Source of the DNA: Telmatactis stephensoni | Taxonomy: Eukaryota > Cnidaria > Anthozoa > Actiniaria > Isophelliidae | Length of the DNA stretch: 64,000 nucleotides | Direction: 5' to 3' | NCBI GenBank assembly: GCA_029948255.1 | Contig: JALIZF010001232.1 | Span: 87,501 to 151,500 of the forward strand | Part shown: positions 30,024-41,800 of the stretch, piece by piece | How the letters are laid out: each line of letters starts with the position of its first letter | How positions within the stretch are numbered: position 1 is the stretch's first letter | The notes under the pieces: generated by a model | The model's input: the letters and a program-made list of their open reading frames with translations, nothing else | What the model was told of the DNA's origin: nothing | The model's database searches: none | Position numbers and translations under genes: made by a program

Positions 30024-31174
30024 GCTGCTGTTGCTGCTGCTGCTGCTGATGATGATGATAGTGGCTGATGATGTTGTTGGTCGTCATAGTGATGGTTTTT
30101 GTGATAGAGATGATATAATGGTCACTGACTCTTCTCTAACGTTAACCATTCTAAGCAGTACCTACATGTATGTACAGGATACAACGACACGGTGTTTGAA
30201 CGCTACCTCACTTCCTTCTACTGGGCAGCAGCGACGTCTGCTTCTGTTGGCTATGGAGATTTGCACGCAATTATTGTTGAAGAGGTGAGGCTTACAGTAC
30301 ATTGTTTCTTCTGTTTCTTTGTGTCCCTCTCTAATTCCCTTCTTCCTTCCTTTCTCCCTTTCTTCCTTATTTCCTCCCATCCTTCCTTATTCTTATTTCC
30401 TTCCTTCCATCCTTCCTTCCCTTTCCTTCTCTTCCCGTCCTTTCTTCCTTCCCTTATTTTTGCCGTTTTATCGTTGGTAAAAATTTGATCAAAAGTGTTC
30501 GCTAGATATAAAAGGCGCTTTAACTTATCTTCGCATCTGCATATAACTGGCCCTTATGTTCTTTCCATTTACTTCTTATTTACAGCTACTTACTGTTACC
30601 GGTTTACAGGCTTTGGCACAAATAGTACCAGATGCTAATCAGCATACATGTGCAATAGTGTGTAACACTTAAAGATCAAAGATTCCTGCACTCTAAATCA
30701 GATTTATAACATTTTTTTACATTAACTTGTTTGAAATGTTTTGCTCTTCAAAAATGAAATTGTAGCTACAATTGTGACAAATAGAGGCTGGTACTATCGT
30801 TTGGCATATTAGTGTTCATAAAATTGGTCTTTAGGCCGGTGCAGATCGATGCACTAGAAGTGAAAATAAGTCGCGTTAAAACACTAATTAAGTGCCTTGA
30901 TTTCTGTATCTAGATGACCTATGCCCTGGTCTGTATGATCATTGGTATTGTATTCTATGGGTTCATCATTGCTAGTGTTGCCGCTGGTCTAGCTAACGCA
31001 GACGCACAGAGAGCTCGTTACCAAGAACGTCTCAGCGCCATTAAAAACTTTTTAGAGGTACTGAGATAAAACCAATAATAAGTAACTGTTTATTTAAGTG
31101 TCCATTGATTTTATCATTTGCGCACTAATTGAGGGACACTGTACTCTCTCACACACTACCACATATGGTGGTCA

Positions 31175-31219
<45 letters not shown>

Positions 31220-34200
31220 GGTGGTGGTATTTAGTGGTGGTGATGGCGATTGCGGAGTTTGTGATAGATTTCTTTAATTTATGTTAATGATAAGTCCTTT
31301 TTTGTTAATTTGTAACAGGATCAAAATGTCAACGAGAATCTACGCAACCGTATCGTAAAGTTAGTACTGTATATAATATAGTATGCCCTATTCTGGACAG
31401 ATCTTGTTAATTAACTTATAATACACTATACAAAATTACTCGATTCTGATTGGACGAGAGGAGTACAATTATATCGTTAATTGTACTCTGCAGAGTACCT
31501 ATTAAGTCGCTATGGCAACGAAATTTTGTATAGTGTATTATAAATAAAAAATCGCACGATCTTCTCGTACAATTCAGAATTAATAGTTACTCGTAATGTT
31601 TTGAAAACTCTCAAATAGGACTCGCCTAAAGGCTCGTCCTATTTTGAGAACTTTCAAAACATTACTCGTACCTATTAATTCCGAATTATACTCAAGATCG
31701 TGCGATTTCCTATACAAATATAAACAAACAACAAACAGCTTTAAGCAACCTTGAGTAAAGGAGAAATCTTGACGCAACAATGACATCGATTATAAACTGA
31801 AACCGCATGGAAAGAAAGCTGTTGAATATTTTATCCTAGCCATTGCGAGTGCATACCGTATGGATTTGCTACCGAGCACTTGTCGATTTCTATGATTGAT
31901 ATTTTTATCGTAGCCATTACGAGTAGAAAAGGATTTGCTACCGAGCACTTATCGATTCCTATATATGATTGGTATTTTTTATCGTAATCATTACGAGCAC
32001 AAAAGGATTTGCTACCGAACACTTATCGATTCCTATGATTGGTATTTTTTTATCGTAGCCATTATGAGTACATATGGATTTGCTGCCGAGTACTTATCGA
32101 TTCCTATATTTATGTTGCAGCCATTACGAGTATATATGGATTCGCAACCGAGGTATCGACCCAAGCTCTCTGCTCCAAGGAGTACCAATGGCGTTACAAG
32201 CTGACATCACCCTTTGTCTGTACAAGGATATCATTGAAAAGGTAAGACTTCAAACCATGCGTGATACATGTTTGAGTAAGAGAATATTTCATATGACTAT
32301 CAAAAAAGATCGTGCCTTGTCGTGTCTCAGCGTTCTGATTGGATAAGAGGTTGTTCATACACCATGTCGAGACGTATCACGTTAAGAACGTTGTCATAGT
32401 GCTCTCCCGCGCGAGGAGTCTACCTTTCTTGGTAATGCTAACCTGAAGAAACGAAGAAGCAAAGATTGACAAATAACTTGTGTGTTGGTATTTCCATCAA
32501 AGGTACCATTGTTTCAAGGGACAGAAATCGGTTTCTTAAAGATGTTATCTATGCACATCAACCCTGTATATTTCTTGGCCAAAGAATACGTTGTAAGGAA
32601 GGGCGATATAGGACAAGAGGTTTGTAACACGTCTTCACTATTTAACACACTAGCAAAAACACAATGTGGCAGATTCATTGTACTTCCATAAACAAATATC
32701 TAACATAATAAGACATACAAGACTTCCAAAAATGGCGGGGTTGCACCAGATCACCAGAAGGACTCGTAACGAGTTGATGAGGATGGGGCCAAAGTCATCA
32801 TGGAATCAAATGTGTCTAAATGTATCCTGTAAAATATAGATAGAGAAACGTGCGAGTAATTCAATATCTATACAGCTATACAAGTGTCGCCAGGTTTGCT
32901 TAAATTTATCCTGGAAAATGGTCCTTTGTGCCTCATTTCCATGAAAATGATCACCATTACAAGGCCATTTTTGAATGTCATCAATAGTCCACTTTCTAAT
33001 TATATGTCCAATTATGTCAATCATAGTCCAGTTTCCATTTGCTAAAGTCTGCTGAGCTTCTTGACAAAGGCACACTTTTGCAGGGTTAGCCTACTTCAAG
33101 AAAGGCCCATACGATAAAAATCAATTAGTGTATTGTTCTTAGTCAAAATCTTTTGCTTCTCTCACCGAACTGATATAAACCAGATTATACCAATCTTGCG
33201 AGCCTAAAAACCGGATCTTGCCGCGTGCACATCCATATTAGAAGTCGTCCCCCCCCCCCCCCCCCCCGCCACACACACACACACACGTACACCATACTCT
33301 ACTGTTGTTGGTACAATTCAGTAGTATGTTTGTGTTTTAGATGTACTTTATCCATGAAGGTCAAGTCGAGGTCGTGTCTGAACATGAAACACCTATTGTA
33401 TTCGATACCATGGGACCTGGAAGATTCTTTGGGGAAATCAGCATCGTTTTTAGTTGTCCTCGAACAGCCTCTATCAGGTTTGTTGATTGACTGGTTCCTT
33501 ATATTTTTGTGTTTTTTTTTTTCACTGCCTTTAACAGATTTATGCCATTTCGCAACTTTGTATGTATGAATCTCAATCTCTTGTGTTTCGTGTTTTTGTT
33601 CGGATTCCTTAGTTTTGTTCTTTGTTTATCATTAAAAACTTTCTGTCTGTCTGCCTGTCTGACGTCTGTCGTTTTACCATTCTCTATCAACCACTCAGCA
33701 ATGCCGCACTGTACTTTGATGCAGTCACCATTGTTCAAGACAAAAGATTGAGTCTGTCGTCCCCTCCCCAAAACAGATACACGCATAAGTAGTCCTCCCC
33801 ACATAAATACACGAACGCGAAAGAAAGCACCAGTAATTGTTCTCCTCTGTTTGCCAGGGCCAAAACAAACTGTGACGTCTTTGTGCTGACTAAAGCAGAC
33901 TTGGATGAGGTATTGACACACTACCCTCTAATCAAGACCAAGATCCTAGAGACAGCTGAGGAGAGACAAAGAATGGTGGCCCAGAGAGCAGCTGCCTTCG
34001 CAGCCAAAAAGAAAGAGGAGGAAGACCGGAAGAGACAGGAAGAAGAAGACAGGAAAAAACAAGAGGAAGAAAACAAGGTAACCAAGTATTCTTGTCTTCG
34101 TTTACAGTCCTTGATGCAAGTCTCCATCGTGACCAAATTAAAATAAAAAAATTAACTCTTGATTTATAGACGGAGCCAATTTAGCTTTCGCTACTCTTCC

Positions 34201-37200
34201 ATTGGGCCGTCTTCAATCTCAAACTTACTACCTCTACATTAAATATTTTGCATGCAACGCTCAACTCACATATTGGTTTTTGCTGAGGGAGGAAAAACTG
34301 GAGAACCCGGAGAAAAAAAACCCTCGTGGCATGGTAGAGAACAACACATCAAACAAACTCAGATCACTCATGATCCAGCGCCCGAGCTGGGACTCGAACT
34401 CGGACCACAGTGGTGAATAGCCAGCGCTCTCACCGCTCAACCAACCATGCCACCCATATTGGGTGTGTGAGAGAACCTATCTTTCCCTGACCATTTATTT
34501 TAAGACCACCTTTTCGCGAATGATCTTCAAACAATGAATTGTCACGAGGGAATATGAACAAAGCCAAACTGCATGCAGCTAGATAAATATTCAGTGAACC
34601 ATGATATTCTTATTAAATTCAGAGTTTTCTTTATAAAGAGGGAAAAGTGTTCTAAAAATAACCTAGTCCATCAGGTCGTCTCCGGAATAAATCCCAGATA
34701 CAAGCTACTACTCATGGGCTCCTGATGTCGTCATTTCCGGCATCATTACCACACACTGTCGGGCTTTAGTTCTGAACAAGACGATATTTTTGTGACGCCA
34801 ATCCTGCGTTTTCATTTACAGGACAGCGAGGGATCCAAGGAGGATGCTGACAAAGATACTCAAGAAAAGGAGACAGAAGAGCCAGATGAAACCACTCAAG
34901 AAGTTACTCAAGCCACTCCTAAGCGCAATGTCTTCAAAACCTGTTTTACAGGATTCATCAACCTGTTTACCTCCCTGGTAATCCTTCCTGGAAGCAACCT
35001 GCGTCTCATCACATTGTTTAACTGTTTGCTCATCTTTGCTACCAGTATCACCATTACATACATGGTAAGTCTTGAAAAGAACTGTCAAAGTTAACACTTG
35101 GGAGGGAGGGAGTTGAGGCAAAGAATAGTCACTTATTGAACAGGGCCCGGTTGTTCGATAACCATGGGTTGTAACAACTCGGCCCAAGGCAGCAAGCGAC
35201 AGCTTGAATATACTTTTCTAACTTTGTCCAAAGTTTAAATTCTTGATGTTAAAGAGAGCTCTGTTGAGGCTGAGGACGGACAAAGGGTGCGGATCTGGTC
35301 CATAAATGATTTGGTCAAACACCCGAGGGTGCCGATCAAATAAATAAAAAGGAATTACCCCCAGGGCAGAAATAGCTCGTTTAATTTTCATTGTGAACTA
35401 AAACGAGGATCATACCTCCATTTATGAGGACGTAAAAAGCTTTTCAATCACTATTAATCACGTGCTTTGATAGGTGCATTATACCATACATTACTTCCAG
35501 TTCTTTGTATAACGATGTAAGAGACTGTGACAACTATATAAGATACTAGGTCACGTGACGTTTTGTTACGATATGACGTCATCTATGCATTTTATAGAGT
35601 TTACTGAAGTCTGGTAGTTATGCGTTACAATAAATTATGAATATCATTTTTTATCCAGGCTGCCTTCCAAGACCATCCGCTGTTCTTGATTGTGTTCAAC
35701 TACTTGTGTGAGGCATCTTTCTATTTGGAGGTGAGTGATGCAAAACCGATCGACAAGGCTATATTTTTATCCAATCACAAAATTTGAACATAGCCAAACT
35801 GACAATTTCATGGTACGAGGGAAACTAGTGATAGATCTAGAAATTCTTCCAAAAGTGACAAACAAGCGTTTGAACAGCCACGAAGTGGCTTTGCCATCAT
35901 TTATTAACTAACTCATCAAGTATCACTACAGCAATGTTCGTATGACTGAGAAACGGACCGCGCCGTATCGCGACCGTGTCACGGTGCCGTGATATATGCC
36001 TACTCCGAGACCTAAAGTCGCCTTAAATCGCTCAGTCGTCTTAAATTGCACAGAATTGCCTTAAATCAACTGAATCATACAAATTGCCTGAAATTATGGT
36101 GGTTTAGGTCCCCTCGTGATGTATGTGAAAACACTTGAAATTCCTGCCGTAGCCGTGCCTTGCCGCAGTCCGGTCCTACCGTTTTCACAGTCATACAAAA
36201 ACTGCTCTAAAATTGTCGTACTAAGAAGTTGTGTTCCTAATTATGGATTTTTTTCTTTTAAGATCTTTTTCAACTTCCACATGGCTTACATCGACAACGT
36301 TGGTGACATCATAACGGAACACAAGAGCCTGGTTCTGAATTACGTCAAGGGGAAATTTCGATTCGATATACTTGCTTCCTTTCCTATTGACATCTTTGCC
36401 CTGGCTGCACCTAGTGGCAAACAGTTGGAGATTTTGTCGTACCTCAGGCTCCTCCATCTCTTGAGACTTGTGAGGATGAAACAGTTCTTTTCTGAATACA
36501 GCAAGAAACTAGACGTCGAGTGAGTAGGGTTGTGTTACTTTGATGTTCTAAGGCTTGTATATTGCCTTTTCACAATTTTGGATCAATATTTTGTTCTTAA
36601 TCCATACTTGACTTTCTCTTCTTTTGCTTCCGTCTTCTCATTATGTACTTCAAAAACAAAACACATGACGTGTTTCTTCCTTCCTTTTTTCTTTCCTCCC
36701 TTCGATGCCTTCCTTCCTTCCTTCCTTCCTTCCTTTCTTTCTTTCTTTCTTCTTTCCTTCCTTCCTTCCTTCCTTCCTTCCTTCCTTCCTTTCTTTCTTT
36801 CTTTCTTTCTTTTCTTTCTTTTTTGTACTCAGTTCTTACATCTACCTAATCTTCTTTTTGATCTTATGTTAACTGTTTTTTATTTCCCGTTTTCTACTAT
36901 TTTCATTCCTCTTTATCATTTATCCTTAATTCGACATACACATCATAATCATCATCATCATCTTCTTCTTCTTCTTCTTCTTCTTCTTCTTCTTCTTCTT
37001 CTTCTCCTCCTCCTCCTCCTTCTCCTCCAACTCCTGCTGCTTCGTCTTCCTCTCCTTCTTTATTTTCTTGTGTACATTTTAAGCTGGTGCTGATTGTTTC
37101 AGTGTCTTCAAAGTTCGTATGAGCAAGTTTCTATTATACGTCATTCTAATTGCGCACGTATTTGCCTGTGGTTGGTTCTTTATTGATTGTCCTGGTGCAG

Positions 37201-38744
37201 TGTGCTCAAGTAGCAGCTCCTGGATTCGCAGTCAAGGTACGATACACATGACAATCTTCTTATGCTACATCATGGAAATCAGTTTCGAGACTCTATTAGT
37301 TAGAGGACGTAGATACTTTGCGCAATCGTGATAATAAGATTTCATGAGTCTTACTGAAGTTTTAAATGATTAACGAATCGCAGGGAGGTCACGCAACTTG
37401 AATTACTGTGACATGTCACGCTTGGTGTACCGTGCGCTTTGGTGGTAACTGTAGCCACACTCTAGTCAAAGTTTTTGGCCATTCTAAAATACAATTTGTA
37501 GAAAACCCTTGAGCGTCCTAGGCTCAAAAGGTCTCATGATTATACTTAAACTGAGGCATCCACACAATTACATGGCAAATCAGAATCAATAAAAGCAAAA
37601 AGTATGCCTTCGGCGAAGCTAGAGCAACTCGAAAAACTTAGATTCTCAATCGAGGTTTTTGCTGTTCTGAACTAAGATTTGAAGCAATCCGACACGGGAA
37701 ATCTATAAAAGCAAAAATTTATTCGACCGCATGTAACATCAGTTTGGATGACCTTGATTTTCAACCAATCAGAAAGCGACATTTGAAATAACTAATTCAG
37801 TTTCGTCTCCGTCTTCCTCTCACCTCCCCGGTGGAATTTAGCAGCAAATCAACGGAAGTAAAGAATATGCAGGTCCGTAACACTATTTTAGCGCTTCAAT
37901 TTAGGGTATATGGATAATGGGTAAAGCCAAGTACGCAAAGGATTTTGGTTAAAAACACGTGTCAGTATTTCAGGAAACGTTTGTGGGTGAAACAGCTATT
38001 ATTTCCGATATTATTATGATAAATAACATAAAACATGACATTTTTTTTCATTGTAGGATTTGAGAATATTGACCCTGTCACACGCTATTGCACATCTGTA
38101 TATTGGGTTGTCGCCACGCTAACGTCGACAGGCTATGGTGACGTACATGCAGAAAACCTGATTGAAATGGGTAGGTTATCATCATCATGATGATTTTAAG
38201 TTATGGCAACTTTGCAGTGTATAACTCTACCTAACTGTTTTTCCACAGCGTACGCTAGCTGTGTAATGGTGTTTGGGAAACTACTCTTTGGCTTCATCCT
38301 CGGTAACATCGCTTCAACCTTAGCCAACGCAGAGATTGCAAGGGTGAAATATGAAGAAAAGCTTAGCGCCATAGAGGTAATTACGTGTTATAGCAAATTA
38401 GAACAGCATGACCGACTAAAGGGGTGATGCAAAAAAATCTTTGACTGAAATGAAAGAATTAACTGACTAACCTGCCTGTCTGACCGAACGACTGACTGTC
38501 TGCAGCCTGACTGACTGACTGACGGACCGACTGCCTGACCGACCGACCGACCGACCGACCGACTGACTGACTGACTGACTGACGTGACTGACTGACTGAC
38601 TGACTGACCGACCGACCGACCGACCGACCGACCAACCGACCGACCGACCGACCGACCGACCGACTGACTGACCGTCCGACCGACCGACTGACTGACTGAC
38701 TGACTGACTGACTGACTGACCGACCGACCGACTGACTGACTGAC

Positions 38745-38823
<79 letters not shown>

Positions 38824-41800
38824 GCGAATGAATGAGTGAGGGAATGAGTAAATGAATGAATGAATGATCCGACAAAATATAACTAAATTCCTCAAAAATT
38901 AAGAAGGAAAGGAAGCGCCTGCTTACAGTCGTTTGCCATCATTTTTATCTCGCAGGCTCACATGGGTGATCAAGAAATCCCTCTATCATTACAAGATCGC
39001 GTTAGAAACTTTTACGAGTTTATCTGGAACACCAACAAGTGAGTGCAAGCGTGTACCATATATGTAAATAATAGAAGAGTTCTTGCGTGATTGAAAAAAA
39101 AAATTGAAATATAATAGAACGCGCCGTGCCCTGGAGACTCAAACACGACGCCACGTGAAAGAGCTCAATGACAAAATGCAGCTGAAATGGTGTCGTGGAT
39201 GAAGCGTTGTGAGATTGTTAAAATCATCAGTTCACACAACGCGACGTAAAAAACGACGGCGCAAGCGCCCTTATTCCCCTCCTCCTTCCCCACTTTAACG
39301 TTGTGTAGTCGTCGAATAACAAGTAATAATAATAATAATAATAATAACTTTATTTATCCTACAAACTGGATCAGCTAATACCTTAGTAATAGCGTAAAGT
39401 TGACTTGACTTACGATATTGTCGGACTATATATATGTTCGTGCAAAGACCGAATGTAATAAACTATTTTCACGGTGCGTTTGCCGAGTCTTCCAAATAAG
39501 CACATGAACTAACTCTAGGGTCCAAGAGGACGTCACCCTAAGTAACATCATTTAAGACTGACGTCAAAGTTTATGTCGGCGTCTAAGATGACGTCACCCT
39601 ATGTGATGCTGACGTCATTTTGCATTAAAGAAATCCCCGAGTAAATCTTGTAAGTCATGTTAACTAATGACATTTGTTTCAGAGGGGTAGAGTATGACAG
39701 CTTGTTTTATGACATGCCCCACTGCATGAATGGTGAACTTTGTACCGCACTGACTGGTACCATCCTACAAAATGTGAGTTACAATTTTCGTGTGGAATGA
39801 AAACAGTTGTCCAGTCCCGAGATATGCTTCACTTGCCACATACAATGGATTTAGAACGAGGCTACATGCTAAAACTTTTGTCTTGTTACGAATGACTGAG
39901 CTTTATGCACGTAGCCTCGTCTTGATACTTTTGTAAGTGGCAAGTGAATTAGTATATCTTGGAAGTCGGCTATTAAATGGATAAGCAAACAAGTAAAATT
40001 AATTTGTGTGTTATAGTTAGTTTACCACTCTCCTTTTACCTAGAAGGCCAAGTTGGACTCTCGGCTGGGATCGAGTGTCAGCTGTTCGCCGCGTTGTTCT
40101 CCCTTAAAACAGTGTTTTTCTCTGCCTTGGTTGTTATTCCTCCTTGAGTCGGTTCCGTTTTATGTAGAAGCGGAATATTGAAAGTCTTAGTAATGGCCGA
40201 GAGCGCGGGAAATGTTTTACCAGGAAATTGACAATTAAAATAATTTAAAGTAAAAAAGACATCAAAAACGCATGAAAGGAATGGTAAAAGGGTAAAAATT
40301 TCACAGTACATCGTATACTGCATGGCACGGTTGTTGGGTGTATGCTACCGAGATTGTGCTAATCGTAGGTTTTTATGTAAGCACATATACATTGTGTTTT
40401 AGATTCCATTGTTCACAGAGGCCGATGTTCCATTCATTCGCCTGTTGGCGACTAAAGCCAGACCATGTCAGTTTCATGCTAAGGAATACATATCTCGTAA
40501 AGGAGACATTGGGCAAGAAATGTACCTGATCAAAAGGGGTTTGGTGAGTACAGAGTTGTTAGAAGGGTGGTTCGTGTTAATCCTAGATTAGTACACTCTA
40601 TCAACAGCTTGGTTTGAATACTGGGCCTAAGAATTATTATGATTATTAGGTTAAATTAAAAAGTATCAGTTCCCGAGCTAGAAAAAAATTGAACATCGGT
40701 AAAAGATGTCTATCATATTCAAGTGTTACTCGTTTCACTAGCTACATGTATCTTGGGTAAATGATCTTATCGATGAAACACATAAAAACAAGTAGGATTT
40801 CAGGCCTATTAGTAGATATAGGTTATTGGTCGACTAACCAGCTAATACGGCTGTTTATTATATAACTATGACGTAATTTTACTAAATAAGGATGAGAGAA
40901 CTAAGCAAATATGAGGCCGTATATATTACATAGTTGAAAACTGGTTTGCCATATTTTTATGTAAAACAATTGGAACATAGGGGAAACTAACAAGCACATT
41001 ATATCTCAAATATTTTATAATAAATCAAAAGGCTCGGCGAAATACATACGCGACTCATAAAATATCAGCCCGTAATACACACTGGCAAGAAAATATCTAA
41101 TAAATGGTTAGCCAAAATGAAAGTGACAAGTCAGTAAAAATTCACAGCTGTATTCCCTAATTAATCGACCAATAACATATTTATTATACAATTCTGCAAA
41201 AATCAATAGAAATGATATCGTTTTTAATTTATTGCCACTTTTGACTTTGATTAGCGCGCGGCTTTGCACCGGGAAGCCATTCAAATGTTACTAACCTGAT
41301 ACGGTCTCTTATTATATATATGGCTAAATAGTTTCCTAAATTCCGATTGGCTAACGCATGGTCTGTATTTTGCCATATCAGGACCGCTGTCCCGGATGAA
41401 AAGAAAAGTTTGCGTTTGGCAATTGTTTTAGCGGGACTTCTCAAAGCCATATAACAAATAAGTTATTAACCTCGTTTGCTCGGTCTGTACTGTCAAGACC
41501 TCGGTCTGATATTTTCCCATGCAGACCTCGCGCTCAGTTAATAACCCTTTAATATTTTTCTTTTGAGAATTGTATAATAAATGATCTTATTCCGATTTTC
41601 CGAATTTCCGATTCTTATTCCAAAGAAGAGCAACTTAACTGCGCTCATTATCCAAGCGATGCACAAAACAGTTATGCATGGAGGAGTAAGAGAAACCCTA
41701 ACACAAATTAGGCAATCTTATTGGATACCGCAAGGACGACAAATCGTCAAAACTATCATTTCCAAGTGCGTAACTTGCCGAAAAGCTGAGGGGCCTCCAT

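Noticed and set aside
36530..37093. Leu/Ser/Phe-rich protein
   Set aside because: Pure polypyrimidine composition in an intron.
38459..38895. Ser-Gln/Val-rich minus-strand proteins
   Set aside because: Frames over the GACT/GATT tetranucleotide repeat, where stops are absent by composition.
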